64,000 nt of DNA, from assembly GCA_014385025.1 (NCBI GenBank), contig JACRTB010000002.1:62001-126000 (forward strand), written 5' to 3'. Position numbers and translations under genes: made by a program. A model generated the notes under the pieces. That model was given only the letters and a program-made list of their open reading frames with translations. It ran no database searches and was not told the origin of the DNA. Below are positions 34,344 to 43,366 of the stretch, piece after piece. How positions within the stretch are numbered: position 1 is the first letter of the stretch; the number at the start of each line of letters is the position of its first letter. This DNA is from Yanshouia hominis. Lineage in GTDB: Bacteria > Bacillota > Clostridia > Oscillospirales > Ruminococcaceae.

Positions 34344-36701
34344 ATGATCCAAGTTCAGTCCAGCCGGCGCATGAAAATCAAAATGAATATTGTTCTGGCG
34401 CTGCTTGTGCTGGTGGGGTTCGGCGTACTGATCGGACGGCTTTACCAGCTCCAGCTCGTCGACGGCGAGATGTATCAGGCCAAGGCTCTCAAGCAGCAGC
34501 TGAGACCGACCGCTATCTCCGCCCAGCGCGGAGCCATCTATGACCGCAATATGAAAACGCTGGCCGCCTCGGCCACCGTCTGGACGGTCACCCTCTCCCC
34601 CGCCGAACTCAAGGACGCGGATCAGCTCTCAAAGATCGCTGATTTTCTTGCGCCGCTGCTCGGGGTCGAGCGCGAGAAGATCATAGAGCGAGGGCAGAAA
34701 ACAGCCAGCTATTATGAAATCATCAAGCAGAAGGTTGATGACACAACCGCCGATGCCATTCTCCGCTTCTGCGATGAAAACAAAATCAACTGCGTCAACC
34801 TCGTCGAGGACTCCCGGCGCTACTACCCCTACGGAAGTCTCGCCTCGACGGTGCTCGGCTTTACCACCTCCGAAAACAAGGGTGCCTACGGCATCGAAAG
34901 CAACTACGAAAAGGTCCTCGCCGGAATCCCCGGGATGGTTGTCTCGGCCAAGAACGCCAAAAGCGGCAACATGCCCTACTCCTACGACCGGGAATATGAG
35001 CCGGTGGACGGCAACTCGATCGTGCTGACCATCGACGAGGTGATCCAGCACAGCCTGGAACGGCATCTCGAAACGGCGGTCATCGAACACAACGTCAACA
35101 ATCGCGCCGTCGGTATCGCCATGGACGTCAATACCGGAGCAATCCTCGGGATGGCGACCAAGCCGGATTTCGACCCCAACGAGCCGAATATCCTCTGCGA
35201 CCCCAAGGCGCTCGCCGAAATTGCGGTCTTTGACGAGCAGATCGCCGCCGCCTCCGGCGAGGAAGCCGAACGGCTCAAGTCCGAACGGCTCGACGCGCTG
35301 GGCAAGGCCCAATTTGCCCAATGGCGCAACAAGGCGATCAGCGACCCCTATGAGCCCGGCTCGGTCTTCAAAATTATCACCGCCTCCATGGCGCTCGATA
35401 CCGAGGTCTGCCGCCCCACCGGGGAATATTACACCTGTCCCGGCTTCCATATTGTGGCAGGGCGGCGCAAAGCCTGCTGGAAGGCCGCCGGCCACGGCAC
35501 CATTGACTTCACCCAGGCGGTCAAATTTTCCTGCAACCCCGCCTTCATGATGATCGGCGCCAAGGTCGGGCCTCGCAACTTCTACGACTACTTCGAACGG
35601 TTCGGCCTCAAGGAACCGACCCGCATCGACCTTCCCGGCGAAGCGGACGGCATTTTCTACGACTACGACACCCTCGCCAAAGAAACCGGCGAGGAGCTTG
35701 CCTCCTCCTCCTTCGGGCAGACCTTCAAGGTAACCCCCATCCAGATCTGCACCGCCGTCGCGGCGGCGGTCAACGGGGGCCGCCTGATGCAGCCGTATGT
35801 CGTCAGTCAGGTCCTCGACCCGGAGGGCAACATCGTCTCGACCACCGAACCGGTCGTCAAGCGCCAGGTCATCAGTGAACAGACCTCCGAGACAATGCGC
35901 GGCATTCTCGAAAAGGTGGTGGGAGACCCCGACGGCTCGGGCAAGAACGCCTATGTTCCCGGCTACCGGGTCGGCGGAAAGACCGGCACCAGCGAAAAGC
36001 TCGACGCCAAGGAAGGCGGCGAGGTCACCCGCCGGATCGCTTCCTTCATGGGCATCGCTCCCTCCAACGACCCGCAGGTACTGGTGCTTGTCATCCTCGA
36101 CGAGCCTCAGATGCAGAACATCTACGGCTCGGTCATCGCCGCGCCGGTCGTCGGCGCCATCATGTCGGATATCCTCCCCTACCTCAAGGTTGAGCCGCAG
36201 TATACCGAGGCGGAGCTGTCCGACATTGAGGTGAAGGTTCCCTATGTCACCGGCGGAGTCGTCCACGACGCCCTCTCGGCGCTGACCGCGCGCGGGCTTT
36301 CCTACAAACTGGTGGGCGACGGGGTCAACGTCACCGGTCAGATTCCCTCCTCGGGCACCGAATGCCCGAAGGGCACCAGGGTGATCCTCTACACCGACGG
36401 CACGCAGCCGGCCGATCCGGCCGAGGTGCCCGACGTTCTCGGGCTTTCGGCCCAGCAGGCCAACCGCACCATCCTCAACGCGGGCTTCAACATCCGGCTG
36501 GTGGGGGCGGACATCGAAGGCAAGGGCGTTATGGCCGTCCTGCAGGACCCTCTTCCGGGGACCGCCGCGCAGGAGGGAACCATCGTAACGGTAACCTTTG
36601 CCGATGCTTCCGACGCGTTCACGGCCGAGGAAACCTACGAAGCGATGCAGGAAAGCTCCTCCGAACCGCCGCCGGGAGCTGCTTCTCCGGCGGGCGGATA
36701 G
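34344..36701 (+). CDS. spoVD: SpoVD/FtsI-type penicillin-binding transpeptidase with PASTA domains
   Basis: 785 aa. Membrane helix at about 14-33, a dimerisation domain, then the class-B transpeptidase with SVFK (Ser340, Lys343), SCN (396-398) and KTG (546-548). The C-terminus has PASTA-like repeats between about 620 and 765. It cross-links peptidoglycan during division or spore-cortex formation; in Clostridia SpoVD-type proteins often occupy this position. The Ser/Pro tail ends GAASPAGG and its coding end is repeated downstream. Confidence 0.93.
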   Translation: MIQVQSSRRMKIKMNIVLALLVLVGFGVLIGRLYQLQLVDGEMYQAKALKQQLRPTAISAQRGAIYDRNMKTLAASATVWTVTLSPAELKDADQLSKIADFLAPLLGVEREKIIERGQKTASYYEIIKQKVDDTTADAILRFCDENKINCVNLVEDSRRYYPYGSLASTVLGFTTSENKGAYGIESNYEKVLAGIPGMVVSAKNAKSGNMPYSYDREYEPVDGNSIVLTIDEVIQHSLERHLETAVIEHNVNNRAVGIAMDVNTGAILGMATKPDFDPNEPNILCDPKALAEIAVFDEQIAAASGEEAERLKSERLDALGKAQFAQWRNKAISDPYEPGSVFKIITASMALDTEVCRPTGEYYTCPGFHIVAGRRKACWKAAGHGTIDFTQAVKFSCNPAFMMIGAKVGPRNFYDYFERFGLKEPTRIDLPGEADGIFYDYDTLAKETGEELASSSFGQTFKVTPIQICTAVAAAVNGGRLMQPYVVSQVLDPEGNIVSTTEPVVKRQVISEQTSETMRGILEKVVGDPDGSGKNAYVPGYRVGGKTGTSEKLDAKEGGEVTRRIASFMGIAPSNDPQVLVLVILDEPQMQNIYGSVIAAPVVGAIMSDILPYLKVEPQYTEAELSDIEVKVPYVTGGVVHDALSALTARGLSYKLVGDGVNVTGQIPSSGTECPKGTRVILYTDGTQPADPAEVPDVLGLSAQQANRTILNAGFNIRLVGADIEGKGVMAVLQDPLPGTAAQEGTIVTVTFADASDAFTAEETYEAMQESSSEPPPGAASPAGG

Positions 36702-36850
36702 CCGCCTGCTGTTAAGAAACAAAAACCGCTTCAAAAACAGCAGCCCTGGCGGGAGAACAGCCGCCCGTCATCAGGAAATAAAAGCCGCTCCAAAAGGGCG
36801 GCAGCCCCGGTGGGCAGACATTCGCCCATCATCAAACAACAGAAATCTCC
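36681..36850 (+). repeat. About 60-bp tandem repeats following the spoVD stop
   Basis: Three degenerate units begin at 36681, 36740 and 36801. Shared core: GGCGGG-G-A-AGCCGCC then AAA-AAAA-CCGCT-CAAAA. The first unit spans the last codons and stop of spoVD, so the array began as a copy of the gene end. The remaining gap to murE (to 36948) has no gene. Confidence 0.82.
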
Positions 36851-36948
36851 CTTGAGGGGATGACGCCTGCCTGTTTCAGATTCCGCCGCACTTCGGGCGC
36901 ATTCCCTCATTTGGATTCTCAGCCATTCCCAGGAAAGGAGCAACTACG

Positions 36949-38475
36949 ATGCAGATGCCGTTATCCGCCCTTTTTGCGGGCGTTCCCACTCTATCGCCCC
37001 TGCCCACTCTCGAAGCGGCGCACATCACCTCCGATACCCGTCAGGTTTCCGCGGGGAGCATCTTCTTCTGCATCCGCGGCTTCACCCACGACGGACACGA
37101 CTTTGCCGCCAAGGCCCTCGAGCTGGGAGCCGCCGCCGTTGTCTGCGAGCGCGGCCTTGATCTCGGCGAGCGTCAGATTCTTGTGCCGGACACCCACGAA
37201 GCCTACGCCCTCTGCTGCGCCAACCTCTTCGGCAATCCTCAGCGGAGGCTCCGGCTCGTCGGAGTGACCGGAACGAACGGAAAGACCACCATCACCCATC
37301 TGATCCGCGACGTTTTGCAGGGACTCGGTCACAAAACCGGCCTGATCGGCACCATTGAAACCGACCTTGGCGGTGTCACCTTTCCCGCCAAATATACCAC
37401 TCCCGATCCGCTGACCTTTTATTCGATTCTCGCGCAGATGGCCGACGCGGGCTGCGAATATGCGGTGATGGAGGTTTCCTCCCACGGGCTCGACCAAAAA
37501 CGGGTGGCCGGCTGCCGCTTTGCGGTGGGGGTGTTTACCAACCTGACACAGGACCATCTTGATTACCACGGCACGATGGAGGCATACTTTCAGGCGAAGA
37601 AGAGCCTTTTTTCGCTCTGCGACGCGGGAGTTGTCAACCTCGACGATCCCTACGGGCGGCGGATTGTTCAGGAGGCGCCCTGCCCCATCAGGAGTTTTTC
37701 CACCTCGCAGGACTCGGCCGACTATACCGCCAAAAGCATTGAGCTGCGGGCGGACGGAAGCTCCTTCGCCTTTGTCGGCAGCGGCATGATCGCGCGGGTG
37801 AAGTTCCCGGTTCCGGGTGAATTTTCGGTTTCCAATGCGATGGCCGCCATCGGCGCCTGTCTCGCGCTCGGCTGTGACCTGCAGAAAACCACGGCCCTGC
37901 TCGCTGGCTCCCACGGCGTCCCCGGGCGTTTTGAGGTACTCAGGACCGGCACCCCCTACACCGTCATCCGCGATTACGCCCACACTCCGGACGCAATCGA
38001 GAAGGTCCTGTCGGCGCTGCGGGCCGTCACCCGCGGAAGAATCATGATTCTCTTCGGCTGCGCGGGCAACCGCGACCGAAAAAAGCGGGTCCACATGACC
38101 GATCTCGCGGCCCGGCTCGCTGATTTTGTGGTGCTGACCTCCGACAATCCCCGCAGCGAAGACCCGATGCAGATTATTGAGGATGCCAAGCCGGGGCTTT
38201 TGCAGCACAGCACCCCTTATGCCATTATCCCCGACCGCTATGAGGCGATCGGCTGGGCTCTTTCCCACTGCCGGCAGGGGGACACCCTGCTTCTCGCCGG
38301 CAAGGGGCACGAGGATTATCAGGTTCTCAAGCATGGAACGATCCATTTTGATGAGCGCGAGGTTGTCGCCGAGCTGCTTGCCCGGGGAATTTCAGAAAAG
38401 ACGGAGGACGAACAAGGTGGAACAGATGAGACTTTCGGAAATTGCAGGGGCGGTCGGCAGCAGCGTCAGCTTTGA
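36949..38475 (+). CDS. murE: UDP-MurNAc-tripeptide synthetase MurE (meso-DAP type)
   Basis: 508 aa. Mur ligase P-loop VTGTNGKTT (106-114), central domain with FTNLTQDHLDYHGTME, and the DNPR motif (399-402) followed by SEDP, which selects meso-diaminopimelate over lysine. It adds the third amino acid of the wall peptide. ATG 36949 has GAAAGGAG upstream. The coding end overlaps murF by about 58 nt, so the last 20 or so residues are atypical. Confidence 0.95.
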   Translation: MQMPLSALFAGVPTLSPLPTLEAAHITSDTRQVSAGSIFFCIRGFTHDGHDFAAKALELGAAAVVCERGLDLGERQILVPDTHEAYALCCANLFGNPQRRLRLVGVTGTNGKTTITHLIRDVLQGLGHKTGLIGTIETDLGGVTFPAKYTTPDPLTFYSILAQMADAGCEYAVMEVSSHGLDQKRVAGCRFAVGVFTNLTQDHLDYHGTMEAYFQAKKSLFSLCDAGVVNLDDPYGRRIVQEAPCPIRSFSTSQDSADYTAKSIELRADGSSFAFVGSGMIARVKFPVPGEFSVSNAMAAIGACLALGCDLQKTTALLAGSHGVPGRFEVLRTGTPYTVIRDYAHTPDAIEKVLSALRAVTRGRIMILFGCAGNRDRKKRVHMTDLAARLADFVVLTSDNPRSEDPMQIIEDAKPGLLQHSTPYAIIPDRYEAIGWALSHCRQGDTLLLAGKGHEDYQVLKHGTIHFDEREVVAELLARGISEKTEDEQGGTDETFGNCRGGRQQRQL

Positions 38476-39790
38476 TGCGCCGGTCCGCTCGGTGGTGACC
38501 GATTCCCGCAAGGCCTGCGCCGGAACCGTCTTTGTTGCGATCCGGGGCGAGGCGCTCGACGGGAACGACTTTGCCGCTCAGGCGCTCGCAAACGGAGCCG
38601 AGGCCGCGGTGGTGGAGCGCCGCATCCCGGGCGCCGATCCCGCCCGCTGCATCATCGTCCCCGACGGAAAGCGGGCGCTGATCAAAATCGGCGGCGCCTA
38701 CCGCGGCCGGTTCCAAATCCCGTTTGTCGGAGTGACCGGCAGTGTCGGCAAGACCACCACCAAGGAATTCATCCATGCGGTGCTTTCCGCAAAATACCAC
38801 ACTTTGAAAAATGAGGGCAACCAGAACAACGAGATCGGCGTTCCGAACACCCTCTTCAACCTCACTCCCCGCCACGAGGCCGCCGTCATCGAGATGGGAA
38901 TGAGCGGTTTCGGGGAAATCCGCGACCTCACCCTCGCCGTCCGGCCGTCGGTCGGGGTTATCACTTCGATCGGCGTTTCTCACATTGAAATGCTTGGCAG
39001 CCGGGAAAACATCCTCAAGGCGAAGCTCGAACTGCTGGAAGGAATGCCCGACGGCGCGCCGCTGCTGCTCTGCGGGGACAACGACCTGCTCGCCGCGGTG
39101 CGCTCCGACCGGCTGCGTGTCTGCCTCTACGGGATGGAAAATCAGGACTGTCAAATCCGCGCGGTGAACGTCGAACAGCATGGCGAGGACAGCACCTCCT
39201 TTGTCATTGCCTCCCCATGGGGAAGCCATGCCGCCTCGATTCCGATTATCGGGCGGCACAATGTCCTCGATGCGCTCGCCGCCTTCGGAACCGGCTGCCT
39301 GCTCGGGATCGAGCCCGCCGCTGCCGCCGCCGCGCTTTCCTCCTACCGTTCCACCGGGATGCGGCAGAAGCAGGTGCCCTGGCATGGGGCCACCATCGTT
39401 GAGGACTGCTACAACTGTTCGCCCGACTCGCTGCGCGCCGCCGCGCTGACCCTCGCCGCTTATCCCTGCCGGGGCAAGCGGGTTCTCGTTCTTTCGGATA
39501 TGCTCGAGCTCGGCGAAAACGCCTCCGCGATGCACCGGGAATGCGGCGCCTTTATCGCGCGGCAGGAAATCGACCTTCTGATGGCCTGCGGCCCTCTCTC
39601 ATCCGACACCGTCGAAGGCGCCGACCGGGCGGGGATGGAGCGGTGCTGCCACTACCCCGACCAGTCCTCGATGGCGGAGGCACTGCTTCATGCGATCCGC
39701 CCCGGAGATGTGGTGTGGTTCAAAGCCAGCCGCGGCATGAAGCTCGAAGATGTGATCCATACTCTCTACCGGAAGGGGGAATCGCTGTGA
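38417..39790 (+). CDS. murF: UDP-MurNAc-tripeptide:D-Ala-D-Ala ligase MurF
   Basis: 457 aa with the GTG start at 38417, placed 9 nt after GGAGG. ATG 38426 behind AAGGTGG is the alternative and would drop three residues. P-loop GVTGSVGKTT (105-114), then NEGNQNNEIGVPNTLFNLT, which is typical of MurF, and IEMGMSGFGEI. It adds D-Ala-D-Ala to complete the cytoplasmic precursor. Overlaps mraY by 4 nt. Confidence 0.94.
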   Translation: MEQMRLSEIAGAVGSSVSFDAPVRSVVTDSRKACAGTVFVAIRGEALDGNDFAAQALANGAEAAVVERRIPGADPARCIIVPDGKRALIKIGGAYRGRFQIPFVGVTGSVGKTTTKEFIHAVLSAKYHTLKNEGNQNNEIGVPNTLFNLTPRHEAAVIEMGMSGFGEIRDLTLAVRPSVGVITSIGVSHIEMLGSRENILKAKLELLEGMPDGAPLLLCGDNDLLAAVRSDRLRVCLYGMENQDCQIRAVNVEQHGEDSTSFVIASPWGSHAASIPIIGRHNVLDALAAFGTGCLLGIEPAAAAAALSSYRSTGMRQKQVPWHGATIVEDCYNCSPDSLRAAALTLAAYPCRGKRVLVLSDMLELGENASAMHRECGAFIARQEIDLLMACGPLSSDTVEGADRAGMERCCHYPDQSSMAEALLHAIRPGDVVWFKASRGMKLEDVIHTLYRKGESL

Positions 39791-40797
39791 ACGGATATTT
39801 TGTCCTGACGGCGGCCGTCTCCTTCGGTGTGACCGCCCTGCTCGGGCTCTGGCTGATCCCTTTTCTGCGCAGGCTCAAATACGGCCAGACGATTCTTGAG
39901 ATCGGCCCGGCCTGGCACAAAAACAAGCAGGGCACCCCCACCATGGGCGGGCTGATGTTTATCGCGGGGGTTCTTTGTGCGGTTGCCTCCTCCTTTTCGG
40001 CGGCGCTGCTCGCGCACCCCGAGCTGACCCAGGGCTACCACCGGATTCTCAACACCCGGCTGGTTGCGGGGCTGCTGATGGCGGCCGGCTTCTCGCTCAT
40101 CGGCTTTGCCGACGACTATGTTAAGGTCGCCAAAAAGCAGAACCTCGGCCTGACTCCCGGGCAGAAGCTCGTCGTCCAGTTTCTCGTCGCCATCCTCTAT
40201 CTCTGGAGCCTGATCGCCGCCGGAGACACCTCGACGGTGCTGTTCATCCCCTTCTTCGGCCAGCTTGCCCTTGCGCCCTGGCTTTACTACCCCCTCTGCG
40301 CGGTGGGAATCGTCTATATCGTGAACTCGGTCAACCTGACCGACGGACTCGACGGACTCGCGGCTTCGGTGACGACGATGGCCTCCTTCGGTTTTCTCGC
40401 CGTGGCGATGCTGCTGCAAAATTTCCAGACCGAGCTTTTGGCCGTGGCGGTGGCCGGAGGCTGCATCGGCTTTTTGATCTACAACTTTTATCCCGCCAAG
40501 GTTTTCATGGGCGACACCGGCTCGATGTTTCTCGGCGGCTGTGTCGTGGCGATGGCCTTCGGAGTCGGCGCGCCGCTGCTGCTCGGACTGATCGGCCTGA
40601 TTTATATCTGCGAATCCCTGTCGGTGGTGATTCAGGTGATCAGCTTCAAGACGACCGGCAGACGGATTTTTAAAATGAGCCCGATTCATCACCACTTTGA
40701 GATGTCCGGTTACACCGAGGTGCAGATCGGCTTTGCCTTCTCGCTCATCACCGTCATCGGCTCGCTGCTGGCATTTCTCGCCGCCCGCGGCTTCTGA
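39787..40797 (+). CDS. mraY: Phospho-MurNAc-pentapeptide transferase MraY
   Basis: 336 aa, GTG start, about ten membrane helices. Moves phospho-MurNAc-pentapeptide onto undecaprenyl phosphate to make lipid I. Motifs: FADDYVKVAKKQNLGLT with the catalytic Asp pair, NSVNLTDGLDGLA, FMGDTGSMFLGG and SPIHHHFE. Normally murD follows in Clostridia; here ftsW follows directly. Confidence 0.96.
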   Translation: MNGYFVLTAAVSFGVTALLGLWLIPFLRRLKYGQTILEIGPAWHKNKQGTPTMGGLMFIAGVLCAVASSFSAALLAHPELTQGYHRILNTRLVAGLLMAAGFSLIGFADDYVKVAKKQNLGLTPGQKLVVQFLVAILYLWSLIAAGDTSTVLFIPFFGQLALAPWLYYPLCAVGIVYIVNSVNLTDGLDGLAASVTTMASFGFLAVAMLLQNFQTELLAVAVAGGCIGFLIYNFYPAKVFMGDTGSMFLGGCVVAMAFGVGAPLLLGLIGLIYICESLSVVIQVISFKTTGRRIFKMSPIHHHFEMSGYTEVQIGFAFSLITVIGSLLAFLAARGF

Positions 40798-40860
40798 TCC
40801 GCCGTTTTCCGGCCGCACACAGCCCGATCCATCCGATCCCGAAAGGAGTGAACACCAATC

Positions 40861-42012
40861 GTGGCTTCTCAGCGTCCCGCAAAGCATCCTCCCCGTACGG
40901 TCAACGGACCGATGGACGCGACCTTTCTCGTCATCGTCCTGGTGCTCGTTTCGTTCGGGCTGATCATGATGTTCTCGGCGAGCTACGCCAACGCCTTCTA
41001 CCTCAAGGGCAACTCGCTTTTCTATATCTCCCGGCAGCTTCCCGCCGCGGCGTTCGGCATCTTTGTCATGCTTGTCGCATCGCGGGTGGATTACCGCATC
41101 TTCAAGCCGCTGGCCTTTCCTCTCTACCTCCTTTCGCTTGCTCTGCTGGTGATCGTTCTGTTTATGAAGCCGCTGAACCACGCGCGGCGCTGGATCTTTA
41201 TCGGGCCGATCAACTTTCAGCCCTCTGAGATTGCAAAATTCGCGGTTGTCATCTTCTTTGCGGCCCTGATCTGCAAAAACTATCAGAAGATGGCCACCTT
41301 CCAATACGGCATCGGCGTTTTTCTCCTTGCTCTCGCCCCGATCGTTCTTCTGATGATCAAGGAGCCTCACCTTTCCGGAACCGTCCTGATTCTCTCGCTG
41401 GGTGCGGTCATGATGTTCATCGGCGGCACCGATGTGCGCTGGTTTATCGCGGGCGGTATCGTCGCGGTGGCGGGAATTGCGGCGGTCATCATTGAACCGG
41501 ATCTTCTCACCGCCCTCGCGCACTACGCCGGGGAGCGGATTGAAATCTGGCTCGACCCCTTCTCCGATCCGATTGACGCGGGATTCCAGACGGTTCAGTC
41601 GCTCTACGCCATCGGGTCCGGCGGGCTGATGGGAGCGGGCATCGGCGCCTCGCGTCAGAAATACCTCTACCTGCCCGAGCCGTACAACGACTTTATCTTC
41701 GCCATCGTCTGCGAGGAGCTTGGATTTGTCGGCGCGGTGGTTATCATCGGCATTTTTGTGCTGCTGATCTGGCGCGGCTTCGTCATTGCCACCCGCTGCC
41801 CCGACCGCTTCGGCTCCCTGGTCGCGGCCGGACTGACCGCCCAGGTCGGGCTGCAAACCCTGCTCAACATCGCGGTTGTCACCAACACCCTGCCGAACAC
41901 CGGCATCAGCCTGCCCTTCTTCTCCTACGGGGGCACCAGTCTGGTCATGCTGCTCGGGGAGATGGGGGTCATCCTGTCGATTTCCCGCAAAACCCCCATC
42001 GAAAAGGAATAG
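40861..42012 (+). CDS. ftsW: FtsW/SpoVE-family lipid II polymerase
   Basis: 383 aa, SEDS family, about ten membrane helices. Polymerises glycan strands together with a class-B penicillin-binding protein, here probably SpoVD. Motifs: FSASYANAF, HARRWIFIGPINFQPSEIAK and the late SLPFFSYGGTS. The GTG start at 40861 is 12 nt after AAAGGAG; the first membrane helix begins about 20 residues later. Confidence 0.94.
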   Translation: MASQRPAKHPPRTVNGPMDATFLVIVLVLVSFGLIMMFSASYANAFYLKGNSLFYISRQLPAAAFGIFVMLVASRVDYRIFKPLAFPLYLLSLALLVIVLFMKPLNHARRWIFIGPINFQPSEIAKFAVVIFFAALICKNYQKMATFQYGIGVFLLALAPIVLLMIKEPHLSGTVLILSLGAVMMFIGGTDVRWFIAGGIVAVAGIAAVIIEPDLLTALAHYAGERIEIWLDPFSDPIDAGFQTVQSLYAIGSGGLMGAGIGASRQKYLYLPEPYNDFIFAIVCEELGFVGAVVIIGIFVLLIWRGFVIATRCPDRFGSLVAAGLTAQVGLQTLLNIAVVTNTLPNTGISLPFFSYGGTSLVMLLGEMGVILSISRKTPIEKE

Positions 42013-42082
42013 CCGCCTCCCGCGGCCCATCCTGCGGATTTTCCGATTTCATAAGCCTTTGTCAAGAATGGAGTGCCTGCAC

Positions 42083-43210
42083 ATGAAAATCCTGTTCGCC
42101 TGCGGCGGTACCGCCGGACATATCAACCCCGCGCTCTCGGTCGCGGATTCGCTCTGCGCCCGATACCCCGGCACCGAGGTGCTGTTTGCGGGCAACCCCA
42201 AGGGGATGGAGGCGCGGCTCATCCCCAAGGCAGGCTACCCCTTCGCGCCGATCGAGGTGGCGGGAATCCAGCGCAAGCTCACCCTCGAAAACATCGGACG
42301 TAATTTCAGCGCCCTCTGCCTGCTGGCAAAGAGCGGGCCGCGCGCCGCCTCGATCATCAAGGGCTTTGGGCCGGATGTTGTCATGGGGACCGGCGGCTAT
42401 GTCAGCGGGCCGATCGTCCGCAAGGCCCACCAGCTCGGCTGCAAGACGATCACCCATGAACAAAACGCGTTCCCGGGGGTGACCACCAAGCTGCTCGCGC
42501 CGGACGTTGACCGGCTTCTTCTGGCGATGGAGGGCGCGGCAAAGCACCTGCATCTCAAGGACCCGGACAAGCTGCGCGTCACCGGAAACCCAGTGCGGGA
42601 GGCGATCTTCTCGGCCGACCGCGAGGTTTCGCGGATGCGTCTCGGAGTGGACGGCCGCATCTGCATCCTCTCGTTCGGCGGAAGCCTCGGCGCGACGCGG
42701 ATCAATGAAGCGGTCGCCGACGTCATGGCCTGGCACCGCGGCAAAGCGAACATCCACCACATCCACGCGACCGGCAGCTACGACCACGAGGATTTTCTGG
42801 GGTGGATGCGCGGCAAAGGACTGGACCTTGAGGGAAATCCCCATCTCGACGTGCGGGAGTACATCGACAACATGCCCACCTGCCTCGCGGCGGCCGATCT
42901 CGTCATCTGCCGCGCGGGAGCGATCACCCTTTCGGAGCTTGAGTGCGCCGGGCGCGCCTCAATCCTCATCCCTTCCCCGAACGTTGCGGAAAACCACCAG
43001 TTTCACAACGCGATGGAACTGGTTGAGCGCGGCGCGGCGGAAATCCTCGAGGAAAAGGATCTCACCGGACCCACCCTCATCTCGCTGCTTCAGCGGCTGA
43101 CCGGCGATCCGGCGCGTCTCGCCGCGCTGGGCCGCGCCGCCGCCTCGCTCGCCATCCGGGACGCCAACGAGCGGATCATCGCCGAAATCCTCGATCTGAC
43201 CGGAAAATAG
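42083..43210 (+). CDS. murG: UDP-GlcNAc transferase MurG
   Basis: 375 aa. Adds GlcNAc to lipid I to form lipid II at the inner membrane face. N-terminal glycine loop GGTAGHINPA (8-17), GTGGYVSGPIV, THEQNAFPGVTTKLL, LSFGGSLGA and the nucleotide-binding GAITLSELECAGRASILIP. ATG 42083 has GGAG at 10 nt; an in-frame ATG 15 nt earlier is possible but overlaps that site. Confidence 0.96.
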   Translation: MKILFACGGTAGHINPALSVADSLCARYPGTEVLFAGNPKGMEARLIPKAGYPFAPIEVAGIQRKLTLENIGRNFSALCLLAKSGPRAASIIKGFGPDVVMGTGGYVSGPIVRKAHQLGCKTITHEQNAFPGVTTKLLAPDVDRLLLAMEGAAKHLHLKDPDKLRVTGNPVREAIFSADREVSRMRLGVDGRICILSFGGSLGATRINEAVADVMAWHRGKANIHHIHATGSYDHEDFLGWMRGKGLDLEGNPHLDVREYIDNMPTCLAAADLVICRAGAITLSELECAGRASILIPSPNVAENHQFHNAMELVERGAAEILEEKDLTGPTLISLLQRLTGDPARLAALGRAAASLAIRDANERIIAEILDLTGK

Positions 43211-43366
43211 CATCCTGCCGCATTCCCTTTGACGCCGTTTCGCATCCGTTTCTCACCACCCGCCGCAAGCCCGCATAAGATGGGGTGAAAGAGCATTTCG
43301 CACCGTCTGAGGGGCGTTTTCCGAAGAGGGGACGCCTTTCCCGGTTTTGTAAGGAGGAAACGGTCG

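Noticed and set aside
39766-42030. 754-aa minus-strand frame opposite mraY and ftsW
   Set aside because: Antisense to two well-recognised genes; composition rich in Arg, Asp, Gly and His with no domain.
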